DNA of 64,000 bases from Molossus alvarezi (taxonomy: Eukaryota > Chordata > Mammalia > Chiroptera > Molossidae): contig CM073889.1 of the NCBI GenBank assembly GCA_037176705.1, positions 106,161,890-106,225,889 on the forward strand. The letters are read 5' to 3'. The notes beneath the pieces are model-generated. The model had not been told where the DNA came from. It ran no database searches and saw only the letters and a program-made list of their open reading frames with translations. The position numbers were made by a program, and so were the translations under genes. Positions 24,092-34,849 of this stretch are shown piece after piece. The stretch's first letter is position 1. Each line of letters opens with the position of its first letter.

Positions 24092-24312
24092 AAAAAATTT
24101 TTTTTTTTCTTTATTGATTTTTAGAGAGAGAGGGAGGGATAAGGAGAGAGAGATAGAAACATCAACAAGAGAAAACATCAATTGGCAGCTTCTTGCATGC
24201 TCCCCACTGGGGATAGGGCCCACAACCTGGGCATGTGCCCTGACCAGGAATTGAACTGGCGATCTCTTGGTGCTTGAGTCGATGCTCAACCATTGAGCCA
24301 CACCGGCCGGGC
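24092..24312 (-). mobile_element. Ves SINE 5 (older type)
   Basis: Antisense copy of the second Ves type, with 'ttattgatttttagagagag' at its 3' end and 'gagccacaccggccgggc' as the complemented head. A 12-bp duplication, 'ctactgagactt', is present at 24080-24091 and 24313-24324. Inserted in the old L1. Confidence 0.95.
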
Positions 24313-24605
24313 CTACTGAGACTTTCTTATGGCCTAGAATACAGTCTGTCTTTGTGATTACTTCATGTGCACTTGAAAAAAATATGTATTCTGCTGCTGT
24401 TGGGTGAGCATTCTATAAATTTCAATTAAAACCAGTTGGATGATGGTCTTGCTCAAAACTTATGTCTTTATTGATTTTTTGTCAAGTTGTTCTATCAATG
24501 GCAGAAAGGGATGTGTTGAGGCCTCCATCTATAATTATGGATTTATTTCTCATTTCAGTTCTTTCCATTTTAATCCACATAATTTGAAGTTTTATAATTA
24601 ACAGC

Positions 24606-25065
24606 TATATTAGTCAAGTTTCTTCAGAGAAACAGAACCAGTAGGAGATATATTACAAAGAATTGACTCATACAGTTATGGAGGCTGAGAAGTTCCATGA
24701 CCTGCGGTCTGCAAGCTAGAGACCCAGGAAAGCCAGAGGTGTGATTCAGTGCCAATCCAAAGGCCTGACAACCAGGAGCTTATGGTATAAATCTCAGTCT
24801 GAGGACAGGAGAAGATGAGGTGAGATGTCCCAGCTCAAGCAGTAAAAAGGGGGCAAATTCTTCCTTACTTCACTTTTTGTTCTATTCAGACCCTCAACTG
24901 ATTGGGTGATGCCCAACTATGTGGGAGTAAGCAATCCACTTTACTAAGAGCACCATTTTAAATGCTAATCTCATCCAGAAACACCCTTACAGACACACTC
25001 AGAAATAATGTTTAATCTGGGCAACCTGCGGCCAGTCCAGTCGACACAAAAAACTAACCATCACA
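24606..25065 (-). mobile_element. Solitary ERVL/MaLR-class LTR
   Basis: The plus strand begins 'tatattagtcaagtttcttc' then 'agagaaacagaacc' and ends 'aaaaaactaaccatcaca', the reverse complement of an old mammalian LTR starting TGTGATGGTTA. Clear internal words are 'aatgtttaatctgggcaacc' and 'atgctaatctcatccagaaa'. Solo LTR, no internal genes. Subfamily uncertain. Sits inside the old L1. Confidence 0.7.
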
Positions 25066-25245
25066 GGAAAATACACTAGGGTTATATCTCTTTGATGGAG
25101 TGTTCTTTTTATCATTATTTAATATCTCTTTTTATCCATGGGACTATATAACTCTTATGAAGTTTGTTTCACCTGATATTAATATAGCTATTCCAGCTTT
25201 TTTAGGATTAGTAATTGCGTGGCATATTTTTTCATCTTGTTACTT

Positions 25246-25464
25246 AAAAACATTTTTTTGTCCTTTATTGATTTTAGAGGGGATGGAAGGGAGAGGGAGA
25301 GGGAGAGAAAAACATTGATGAGAGAGAACATCAGTTGGCCACCTCCTGCTTGTCCCCCACTGGGGATTTGGCCCATAACCTGGGCAAGTGCCTTGACTGG
25401 GAATTGAACTGGTGATCTCACGGTGTATGGGTCAACACTCAACCCTGAGCCACACTGGCTGGGC
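25246..25464 (-). mobile_element. Ves SINE 6 (older type)
   Basis: Antisense copy with 'tttattgattttagagggga' at the 3' side and 'gagccacactggctgggc' at the head. A 14-bp duplication, 'tcatcttgttactt', lies at 25232-25245 and 25465-25478. Also inside the old L1. Confidence 0.95.
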
Positions 25465-25575
25465 TCATCTTGTTACTTTTAATTATCTGTGTATTTATAC
25501 TTAGAGTGTGTTTCTTATGGACAATATATAGTTAGTGTTGATTTTTTTCATTCATTTTAGCAATCTGTGTCTTTT

Positions 25576-25829
25576 TTTTTAAATTTTTTTTTATTAATTA
25601 ATTTTTGTTACAGATGTTTATCCCTTTTCCCCCCACTGATTCTCCCCTCCCCCTCCCTCCCTGCCCTGTCCCTTGTCCCCAGTTTGTTGTCCATGTCCAC
25701 TGTTCATGCATACATGCATATAAGTTCTGTGGTTTATCTCTCCCCACCACCCCCTCTTCTGGGGATTGTCAGTCTGTACCCCACTTCCACGTCACTGGGA
25801 CTACCCCATTCCTCAGCCTGTTATGTTCA
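25576..25829 (-). other. L1 3' UTR and A-rich tail
   Basis: On the minus strand the 3' UTR runs from the ORF2 stop to 'ttaattaataaaaaaaaat' at the end. It contains a purine/G-rich stretch (seen as 'ctcccctccccctccctcc' on +). The same layout occurs in the truncated plus-strand copy at 3960-4200. ORFs on the + strand across it are antisense shadows. Confidence 0.85.
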
Positions 25830-28800
25830 TTATATTCCACAAATAAGTGAGATCATATGATACTTGTCTTTCTCTGTTTGGCTTGTTTCACTTAGGATGA
25901 TACTTTCCAGGTCCCTCCATGTAGTCTCAAAGGAGAAGAGATCTTTCTTTCTTACAGCTGCGTAGTACTCCATTGAGTATATGTACCACAGTTTTTTTAT
26001 CCATTCGTCTACTGATGGACACTTGGGATGTTTCCAGATCTTAGCTATTGTAAATACTGCTACTGTGAACATGGGGGTACATATATTCTTTCGGATTGGT
26101 GTTTCAGGCTTCTTAGGGTATATTCCTAGAAGCGGGATCACTGGGTCAAATGGAAGTTCAATTTTTAATTTTTTGAGGTAACACCATATTGTTTTCCATA
26201 GTGGTTGCACCAGTCTGCATTCCCACCAGCAGTGTACTAGAGTCCCCTTTTTTCCACACCCTCACCAACACTTGTTGTTTGATGATTTGTTGATGGCAGC
26301 CATTCTGACAGGTGTGAGGTGATACCTCATTGTTGTTTTAATTTGCATCTCTCTGATGATTAGTGATGATGAGCATTTCTTCATATGTCTCTTAGCCATT
26401 TGTGTGTTCTGTTTGGAGAGGTGTCTATTTAGTTCTTCTGCCCATTTTTTATTTTTTATTTTTTATCCTCACCCGAGGACATTTTTCCATTTTTTGTTCA
26501 GATAGAGCGGGAGGGAGAGAGAGGAAGAGACAGAGAGAGAAACATCGACATGAAAGGGACACATCGAGTGGCTGCCACCCGCACGACCAACCAGGGCGGG
26601 GACAAACTGCGACCAAGGTACGTGCCCTTAGCGGGAACCGAACCCGGGTCTCTCTGTACCGCAGGCCGACGCTCCAACCGCTGAGCCAAACCGGCCAGGG
26701 CTCTTCTGCCCATTTTTTAATTGGGTTCTTTGTCTTCCTTTTGTGGAGTTGTATGAGCACTCTATATATATATTAGAAATCAACCTCTTATCTGATATAC
26801 CATTGGCAATTATGCTCTCCCATACAGTGGGTAGCCTTTCCGTTTTGATGATTGTATCTTTCGCTGTGCAGAAGCTTTTGAGTTTGATGTAGTCCCATGT
26901 GTTCATTTTCTCTTTTGTTTCCATTGCCATAGGTGATGTATCAGTGAAAATTCTGCTGCGTATGATGTCTGAAATTTTGTTGCCTACAGTTTCTTCTAGG
27001 ATTTTTATGGATTCATGAGTCACATTTAAGTCTTTTATCCATTTTGAGTTTATTCTTGTGTAGGGTGTAAATTGATGGTCTAGTTTCATTTTTCTGCATG
27101 CAGCTGTCCAGTTTTACCAGCACCATTTATTAAAGAGGCTGTCCTTACTCCACTGAATGCTCTTGCCTCCTTTGTCAAATATTAATTGAACATATTGCCT
27201 TGGGTTCATTTCTGGGTTCTCTGTTGTATTCCACTGGTCTATATGCCTGTTCTTGTGCCAGTACCAGGCTGTTTTGATTATAGTAGCTTTGTAGTATAAC
27301 CTGAAATCTGGTAATGTGATCCCTCCAACTTTGTTCTTTCTTTTCAAGATTGCTGTGGTTATTCAAGGTCTTTTTTGGTTCCATATGAACTTTTGAAGTA
27401 CTGGTTTTAATTCTGTGAAGTATGCCGTTGGTATTTTGATGGGGATTGCATTGAATCTATAGATTGCGTTGGGTAATACGGACATTTTAATGATGTTAAT
27501 TCTTCCAATTCATGAACAGGGTATGTGCTTCCACTTTTTTTATATCTTCCTCTATTTTTTTTTTTCAATGACCTGTAGTTTTCTGCGAATAGGTCCTTTA
27601 TTTCTTTGGTTAAGTTTATTCCTAGGTATCTTAATTTTTTGCCACAATGGTAAATGAGATTGTTTTCTTAGTTTCTCTTTTTGTGAGTTCATCATTGGTG
27701 TATAAGAATGCCATCGATTTTTTGATGTTAATTTTGTATCCTGCTACTTTGCCAAATTCATCAATTAAGTCTAGTAAATTTTTGATGGAGTCCTGGGTTT
27801 TCTATGTATAATATCATGTCATCTGCAAATAATGACAGTTTTACTTCCTTCTTTCCAATTTGGATCCCTTTTATTTTTTCTTCATGTCTGATTGCTGTGG
27901 CTAGGACTTCCAGTACAATGTTAAATAAGAGTGGCGAAAGTGGGCATCCTTGCCTTGTTCCTGTTCTTAAGGGAAATGTTTTAGTTTTTGCCCATTGAGT
28001 ATGATGTTGGCTGTAGGTCTTTCATATATGGCCTTTATCATGTTTAGATATGATCCCTCTATTCTCACATTGCTGAGCATTTTTATCAGAAATGGATGCT
28101 GGATTTTGTCGAAGGCTTTTTCAGCGTCTATTGATATGGTCATGTGGTTTTTATTTTATTTTATTTATGTGGTATATCACGTTTATTGATTTGCGAATAT
28201 TGTACCAGACTTGCATCCCTGGGATGAATCTCACTTGGTCATGGTGGATAAATTTTTTGGTGTATTGCTGGATCAGATTTGCTAGTATTTTGTTCAGGAT
28301 TTTGGCATCTATGATCATCAGGGATATTGGCCTGTAATTTTCTTTCTTTGTAGTGTCTTTTTCTGGTTTTGGAATTAGAATTTTGCTGGCCTCATAAAAC
28401 GAGTTTGGAAATCTTCCTTCTTCTTGAATTTTTTGAAGTAGTTTGAGGAGAATGGGTGTTATTTCTTCTTTGAATGTTCGGTAAAACTCCCCCATGAAGC
28501 CATCCAGGCCTGGGCTTTTGTTGGCTGGGAGAGTCTTGATTACATCTTCAATTTCTTCTGTTGTATTGGTCTGTTCAAATTTTCTATCTCTTCCTGGTCC
28601 AGTTTTGGGAGACTATGTGTTTCTAGAAATTTGTCCATTTCACTTAGATTGTCGAGTTTGTTGCCATATAATTGTTCATAGTAGTTAACGATCTTTTGTA
28701 TTTCTGTGGTGTCAGTTGTTACTTCTCTTTCATTTCTGATTTTGTGTATTTGGGTTCTCTCTCTTTGTTTCTTGGTGAGTCTAACTAAGGGTCCATCAAT

Positions 28801-29890
28801 CTTGTTAATCTTTTCGAAAAACCAGCTCTTTGTTTCATTGATCCTTTGAATTGTTTTTTTTTTTTTTTTTTTTTGGACTCTATGTCATTTATTTCTGCTC
28901 TGATCTTTACTATTTCCTTCCTCCTTCCTTCTACTTGCTCTGGGGTTTTCTTTTTGTTTGCTTTCTAGTTCTTTAAGTTGTGAGGGTAGATAGTCTATTA
29001 GAGATTTTTCTTGTTTTTGAGGTAGGCCTATAATAGTGCTATGAACTTCCCTCTCAGAACTGCTTTCGCTGCATCCCATAGATTTTGTGTTGTTGTGTGT
29101 TCATTTTCATTGGTTTCCAGGAAGCTTTTGATTACTTCCTGGATCTCCTCGGTGACCCATTCATTGTTTAATAACATGCTATTTAGCTTCCATGTGTTCA
29201 AATGTCTTTGTATGTTCTTCTTGCAATTGATTTCTAGTTTCATGCATTGTGATCTGAGAAGATGCTTGATATGATTTCAGTCTTCTTGAACTTGTAGAGA
29301 CATGGTTTGTGCCCTAACATGTGGTCTATCTTTGAGAATGTCCCATGTGCACTTGAGAAGAATGTGAATTCTGTTGTTTTGGGGTGTAATTCTCTGTAGA
29401 TATCTATTAAATCCATTTGGTCTAGTGCTTCATTTAGAGTCTCTGTTTCCTTGCTAATTTTTTGTCTAGATGATCTATCCAGTGATGTCAGCGGGGTGTT
29501 GAAGTCCCCTGCTATGATTGTATTGCTATTGATTTCTCCTTTGAAGTCCTCCAGAAGATTTTAAATATATTTTGGTGCTCCTATATTGGGTGCATATATG
29601 TTTATCAAGGTTATATCTTCCTGTTGGATAGATCCTTTCAATATTACATAGTGGCCTTCTTTGTCTCTAGTGATGGCCTTCATTTTGAAATCTATCCGTT
29701 TGCTTGGAAGATTTTTTTCCATCCCATCCCACAATCTATGTGAGTCTTTTGTTGTGAGGTGGGTCTCTTGTAAACAACATATAGATGAGTTTTGCTTTCT
29801 TATCCAGTCAGCTACTCTGTGTCTTTTTATGGGAGCATTCAGTCCATTTACACTTAAGGTGATTATTGGTATGTATTTATTTATTGCCAT
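25830..29890 (-). pseudogene. L1 ORF2p (endonuclease/reverse transcriptase), broken
   Basis: ORF2 codes for an AP-type endonuclease, a reverse transcriptase and a Cys-rich C-terminus that nick and prime on target DNA. The start ATG is at 29890. The endonuclease begins with the family's 'LSVNGLNAPIKRHRV' and 'QETHLT' motifs and is open to 29561. The RT region holds 'ILIPKP' and 'YRPISL' near 28.3 kb, and the catalytic FADD box is encoded at 27818-27829. The C-terminal part (26210-25830) has 'MEYYAAVRKK'. Removing the Ves SINE leaves about 1,264 codons, close to the usual length of about 1,275. The frame changes several times and stops intervene, so it is a pseudogene. Confidence 0.92.
26452..26701 (-). 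mobile_element. Ves SINE 7, inside L1 ORF2
   Basis: Young-type copy with 'tatcctcacccgaggacat' tail and 'tgagccaaaccggccaggg' head complement. The 18-bp duplication 'tcttctgcccatttttta' is at 26434-26451 and 26702-26719. It splits the C-terminal part of ORF2, so it postdates the L1. Confidence 0.97.
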
Positions 29891-29936
29891 TTTTTGTTTA
29901 GTGTGGTTCTGTTTTTCTTCCCATTTCTCCTGCTAA

Positions 29937-31088
29937 TTACAGCAGTCTTTTTAACATTTCTTGCAGTGCTGGTTTGGTGCTAATGTATTCCCTTAGCCTT
30001 TTTTTGTCTGGGAAGCTCTTTATTTGACCTTCTATTTTGAATGATAGCCATGCTGGGTAGAGTAGTCTTGGTTTCAGATCCTTGTTTTTCATGACCTTGA
30101 TTACTTCATGCCATTCCCTTCTGGCCTGTAGTGTTTCTTGTGAGAAGTCAGCTGAGAGCCTTATGGGGTTTCCTTTGTAGGTAACTTGTTGCTTATCTCT
30201 TGTTGCTTTTAGGATTCTCTCTTTGTCTTTAATTTTTGGCAGTTTGATTACTGTATGTCTTGGTGTGGGCCTGTTTGGGTTCTTCTTACTTGGGGCTCTC
30301 TGTGCTTTTTGAACTTGAATGCCTTCTTCCTCCACCAAATTAGGGAAGTTTTCTGTCACTATTTCTTTGAATATTCTCTAACCCTTGCTCATTTTCTTCT
30401 TCGGGGACTCCTAGGATGCAAATATTATTACGTTTCCAGTTGTCCCACAGTTCTCTTAAGCTGTCTTCCTGTTTTTTAATCGTTTTTTCCTTTTGGTTTT
30501 CTGATTGGTTGATTTTTTCAACTCTGTCTTCTAATTCACTGATCCGGTCCTCAGCTTCCTCTACTCTGCTTTTTAGACCTTTCAATGTGTTTTTCATTTC
30601 TGATATGTAATTTTTTTTTTTTTTATCCTCACCCGAGGATATTTTTCCATTTTTTGTACAGATAGAGTGGGAGGGAGAGAGAGAAAGGGGGAGAGAGAGA
30701 GAAACATCGACGTGAAGAGACACATCGAGTGGCTGCCACCCGCACAACCAACCAGGGCTGGGGACAAACTGCAACCGAAGTATGCGCCCTTAGCGGGAAC
30801 CGAACCCGGGTCTCTCAGGACCGCAGGCCGACGCTCTAACCGCTGAGCCAAACCGGCCAGGGCTGATATGTAATTTTTTATCTCTTCTTGGTGGTTTTTA
30901 ATTTCCAGTTGGCTTATTTTCAGCATCTCTATGTCCTTACACATGCTGTTGAGCTTCCTCAAGATCATGGCTCTGAATTCTGGTTCTGTTAACTTGCTTA
31001 ACTGTACCTCATTTATCTCATCTTCGGTAGAGGTCTCTTGTTCTTTCATTTGGCTTTTGTTTCTGTTTTTCACCATTTTGGCTATCAC
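29937..31088 (-). pseudogene. L1 ORF1p (RNA-binding chaperone), broken
   Basis: ORF1 encodes the coiled-coil, RNA-binding protein that coats L1 RNA. The N-terminal part starts near 31088 or at a second ATG near 31076. The coiled-coil follows the SINE ('KNTLKGLKSRVEEAEDRISE'), then the RRM-like part ('NICILGVPEEE') and the C-terminal domain ('RPTPRHTVIKLPKIKDKE', 'ARREWHEVIKVMK'), ending at 29937. The Ves insertion plus its duplication (263 bp) shifts frame. A second break near 30340 looks like a 2-nt loss. Estimated intact length is about 290 residues, a little short of human ORF1p. Confidence 0.92.
30617..30862 (-). mobile_element. Ves SINE 8, inside L1 ORF1
   Basis: Young-type copy: 'tatcctcacccgaggatat' then GA-rich middle, and 'tgagccaaaccggccagggc' at the head. 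The 17-bp duplication 'ctgatatgtaatttttt' is at 30600-30616 and 30863-30879. It interrupts the coiled-coil coding part of ORF1, so it postdates the L1. Confidence 0.97.
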
Positions 31089-32080
31089 AGTGGGCTTTGG
31101 AGTCTGCCAAATTTTCCCTGTGGGTGTTGGTGTTCTGCTGTTTGTGGCTCCCTCTCCTGGGTTTGGATGAGGCAGGGAGGACCCACTTTAAACACCACTG
31201 TCAAGTCTTAACTTTCCTGGTTAGAATTGCTAGCCCAGGGAATGGTAGTTATCCTCTAGCTTTCTTTGCCTGGAGCCTATTAGTAGAGGTCACCTAAAGA
31301 ACCTTGGTTTCTGAGTTGCCTGAAAAACTTTCTCAGGTGCTCAGTGTAAGAGGAGTTCCCGAGGGTGGGGCAGCTGCTGGTTGTTAATAGGCCTCAATTA
31401 GCATTTCAATGGCCACCAGGTGGGGTTGAATCTCCGAGGGAGGGTCTGCCCCCTTTCCCCAGGGCCCTGGGAAGGAGTAAGATGACCATAGTCCTGCGTG
31501 GCTGCACTCAGCAAAAGCTCTGAGTGCCCTCCAAATCCCGAGTGTCCCCACACAGTTCCAGTTCATTCTGCCTTCCCTCTGCCAGAGCCCAAGCTGAGTG
31601 GCTGCTGCCAGTTTAGCCTCTGTCCGGAGTCGTGGAGCCGCCTGGGACTTTCAACCGGAGGGCGCTGCTACCAGCTGAGGGCATGGCACCCAGCCGAGTT
31701 CGCAGGACCCAGCCGTGGTCGCCGGATGCAGCCGAGGTGGCAGCAGCAGCTTCCAGCCGAGGCAGCTGGACCCAGCTGAGGGCGTAGCACCCAGCCGAGG
31801 TCACAGGACCCAGCCGAGGGCGCAGCTTCCAGCCGAGTCCCCTGGTCCCAGCCGAGTCCACTGGTCCCCGCCCAGGCCGCTGCGGACCGTGGGCTCCCGG
31901 CCCCTCTCGCATCCTAGCAAACCTATCAGGATTGAGTCAGTGTCCCTGGTTATGTGGTCCTCCAGCTGCCTTTTGGTTGCCCCTTCCTGACGATTTGTCT
32001 TTATTTTCGTTGTAAATCCAGGTTGGTGCTGGGAGATGGTCTGTGTAGCTCCATTCACTCTGCTGCCATTTTTTCCTCCC
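31089..32080 (-). promoter_or_regulatory. L1 5' UTR / internal promoter
   Basis: About 1 kb between the element's 5' end and ORF1. GC- and CpG-rich at 31600-31900, in contrast with the AT-rich rest of the L1. The L1 5' UTR carries the internal pol II promoter in other mammals, and the same role is inferred here. It contains the 19-bp tandem array. Frames through it on either strand are not genes. Confidence 0.8.
31652..31880. repeat. 19-bp tandem array in L1 5' UTR
   Basis: The word 'cagccgag' or a close variant starts at 31672, 31691, 31710, 31729, 31754, 31773, 31792, 31811, 31830 and 31849. Spacing is exactly 19 bp except for one 25-bp step. Units look like 'cagccgaggtcgcaggacc'. Each unit carries at least one CpG in its conserved part. 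Confidence 0.9.
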
Positions 32081-32279
32081 CGAACATCTCAGAATTTTAA
32101 CTGGTAGAAGAGAGAAGTTCCTCTAAGTACAGAATGAGATCCATCATTTGAGGAATTACTTTCTGGCCTAGACTGCATGGACTTCACTTTGAGTCCTTCA
32201 TGCTTTATGAAGTCAAGAACCCTGGCCCAGGGAGGACGGCGACACACGAATTCCACCACCACCGACACCCATTGTTGCC
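32081..32279 (-). other. Extra DNA between L1 5' end and its TSD
   Basis: About 200 bp lie outside the L1-like 5' end but inside the target-site duplication. On the minus strand the piece begins 'gggcaacaatgggtgtcggt' with several CpGs and continues in less GC-rich sequence to the start of the L1. It must have inserted with the L1. Likely sources are a 5' transduction, a template switch to another RNA, or an additional 5' UTR segment normal for this L1 subfamily. Confidence 0.65.
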
Positions 32280-32294
32280 CAATCTGTGTCTTTT

Positions 32295-32510
32295 AATTGG
32301 AGATTTTAGACCATTTATTTTTAATGTTATTAATAATATGGTCAAGAGAAAAATCTACCATCTTGTTATTTGTTTCTATTCCATCTGAATTTTTCACCCC
32401 TCTCTACCTATCTTTGATGCTTATTTATTTATTTATTTTTTTATCCTCACCCGAGGACACTTTTCCATTTTTTGTTCAGATAGAGTGGGAGGCAGGGAGG
32501 GAGGGATTGA

Positions 32511-32557
<47 letters not shown>

Positions 32558-34560
32558 GAACATCGACGTGAAAGGGACACATCAAGTGGCTGCCACCCAC
32601 ACGACCAACCAGGGCCGGGGACAAACTGCCACCGAGGTACATGCCCTTAGCGGGAACCAAACACAGGTCTCTCTGGACTGCAGGCTGACGCTCTAACTGC
32701 TGAGCCAAACCAGCGAGGGCTTTTCTGCTTATTTTTTAATGTTCCATTTTATTTCCATTACTGGTGTATTAGCCATATTTAGTGCTACTGTAGAGTTTAC
32801 AATACACATTTTTCACTTATCACAGTGTATCTCTAAATCATATTTTACTACTTCACAGATAATGTAACAGTTTCACAACAGTCTACTTATGTCCCCCATA
32901 TCTTTTGTGCTATTGTTGTCATACATATTATTTCTTTGTGTATTGTAAACTCCATCATGGGTTTTTATTTCTGCTTTAAACAATCATCTTTTAAACAAAT
33001 TGAAAAACAAAAACAAAAAATAGTCCCTTATTTTGCCCACAAATTGATCATCTTCACTGTTCTTTATTCCTTTTAGTAAAGTCAGTTTCCATCTGGTATA
33101 ATTTACCTTCTGCCTGAAGAACTTCCTTTAATATTTTTGTAGTGAAAGTCTGCTGGTAAAATATTCTCTCAGTTTTTGTTTTTCTTAAAATCTTTATTTC
33201 ACCATTATTTAAAAAATATATTGTGCTGTGTATGACACTCTAAGTTGACAGTATTTTCTTTCAGTGCATACTCTGGTTTCTGCTTTACATATTTCTGATA
33301 AGAAATTTGACAGTTTTCTCTTTTGTTCCTTTTTTAATGTAAATTTTCTTCTGTCATTGCCTTTAAGATGTTTCTCTTTTCACTGTTTTTTAGTAAATTG
33401 ATTGTCATATGTCTTGGCTCCATCACCCTTTCTTGCCCATGATGCTTGGAATTTTTGAACTTCTTGGAGCTGTGGGTTTACAGTTTTAGCCACATTTGGG
33501 ATGATTTTTGTCATTTTTTCTTTAAATATATATTTTTCTGACAGCTCATTCAACTTTCCTTCTGGAACTCCAATTACACTTGTTAGACATATTAATATTT
33601 TCTCTCAGGTTAATGCGTGTTTTTTGTTGTTGTTTTTTTAGTGCAGGGGTGGGTGTCAATATGGGTATTTCTTACTTAGTGCTTCCTGTAGAATAGTTTA
33701 TATTGTTATATCATCAAGTTCATTCATTTTTGTTTTTGTTTTATAGTGTCTAATCTGTCAATCTTATTCAGTAACTTGTTCATTTCAAATTTTCTGCTTT
33801 TTATTTCTAGTAACTTAGTTGTTCTTTTTTGTATCTTTTATTTATTATGTACATGTTTTTCTTTAAATCCTTGAGCATATTATACATATTTATAATAACT
33901 GTTTTAAAATCCCTATTTGTTAAATTCTATCATTTGTCATTTCCGGGTCTGTTTCTACTGGCTAGTTTTTCTTCTGGTATGGGCCACATTTTTCTGTTCC
34001 TTCACTTACTCATAATATTTGATGTGATGAGAGACATTGTGAATTTATACTTTTGGGTACTGTATTTTGCTGTATTACTTGAAAGAAAGATTGTTCTGAT
34101 GGGAGGTTAAGCTTTTTGAGATCATTTCAAGGCTTCAAAATTCTTTTTAGAGCAAGTCCAGATTAGCCTGTACTCTAAGACTAATTTGGGCTCATTTCTA
34201 AAGCCTGGTCTTTCTTGAGTCTCTACAGAAATATGTATTCAATGATGTATTTCCACTTTAACCAGTGGGAAATAAAATTAGTCCTGGCCTTATGCTAACT
34301 CTGGAACATTTTATGTTACCACTCCCTGGTACATAATTCTTTATTCCCTAGTTGTTCACACCCAAAGTTGTGGAGTTTTATCCCATACATACATAGATAA
34401 GTATTCAGGCAAAATCTCAACAAGACCCCTCTTTCAAATTCCTGGAGCACTTTCTCCATGTAACATTCTCCTCTCTCATATCCTAATTTTCAAATTTTAG
34501 CTACATCTGCGGCTGTGAACTGTAATCTCTATCTCTTCAACTAGTAATGCTATGAAGCCC
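32295..34560 (-). mobile_element. Old L1 (L1M-type), antisense, 5' part
   Basis: Continuation of the old antisense L1 after the younger insertion: 'cttttaattggagattttag' then decayed ORF2/ORF1 wording, such as 'ttgtagtgaaagtctgctgg', 'gattgtcatatgtcttggct' and 'ggaactccaattacacttgt'. The limit at its 5' end is vague. No intact frame. Confidence 0.75.
32430..32720 (-). mobile_element. Ves SINE 9
   Basis: Young-type copy with 'tatcctcacccgaggacac' tail, an expanded (GA)n run at about 32510-32552 and 'gagccaaaccagcgaggg' at the head. The duplication is short and imperfect: 'tgatgcttattt' on the left and 'ttctgcttattt' on the right. Inserted in the old L1. Confidence 0.92.
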
Positions 34561-34849
34561 AAGGGCTTCCCTGGGCTTGAATTTGGCCAGTGACTTCCAG
34601 GCAGAATGCCACTGCAATTGAAGAACTCACTTTATTTTTTCTCTTTTTTCTCAGAGATTACAGTCCTATGCTGCAAATGTCTGACGTCTGAAGATACTTC
34701 TTTAACATATTTTGTTCAGTTTTCTGGCTTTTTATGGCAGGGTGATAAATCTGGACCCTGGCATTCCCTTATGGCTAGAAGCAAAGTCCTTGTGTTGTCT
34801 TTGATTTCTCTTCTTATCTTTGCCTTCATGTCCGTGTTGTTTCTATTCC

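Larger units (their letters stand above)
23020..25560 (-). mobile_element. Old L1 (L1M-type), antisense, 3' part
   Basis: On the plus strand the sequence reads like antisense old L1 ORF2: 'ctgccatctattgagatgat', 'aaccttgcattcttgagatt', 'ttggtctcataaaatgaatt'. The frames are fully decayed. The element is cut by two Ves SINEs, an LTR and, at 25575, the younger L1. It resumes beyond 32294 with 'cttttaattggagattttag', which continues the same L1 wording. Confidence 0.85.
25576..32080 (-). mobile_element. Nearly full-length bat LINE-1 (L1)
   Basis: Autonomous-type non-LTR retrotransposon read on the minus strand. In order: 5' end near 32080 ('ggggaggaaaaaatggcagc'), a GC-rich 5' UTR with 19-bp tandem repeats, ORF1 (about 31.1-29.9 kb), a 46-bp spacer, ORF2 (29.9-25.8 kb), a 3' UTR with a G-rich tract, and an A-rich tail. 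The exact 15-bp duplication 'caatctgtgtctttt' at 25561-25575 and 32280-32294 proves insertion into the old L1. Both ORFs are broken by frameshifts, stops and one Ves SINE each, so it cannot be active. The 200 bp between 32080 and the right-hand duplication is described separately. Confidence 0.97.

Noticed and set aside
25567..25860. Plus-strand frame of 97 codons with hydrophobic content
   Set aside because: It is the antisense of the L1 3' UTR and tail; the A-rich tail gives the Phe/Leu run.
27469..29274. Many short hydrophobic plus frames
   Set aside because: All are antisense shadows of L1 ORF2 on the minus strand.
31652..31880. Evenly spaced short repeats that resemble a CRISPR array
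   Set aside because: The 19-bp period has no separate unique spacers, lies in an L1 5' UTR of a mammalian genome, and has no cas genes.
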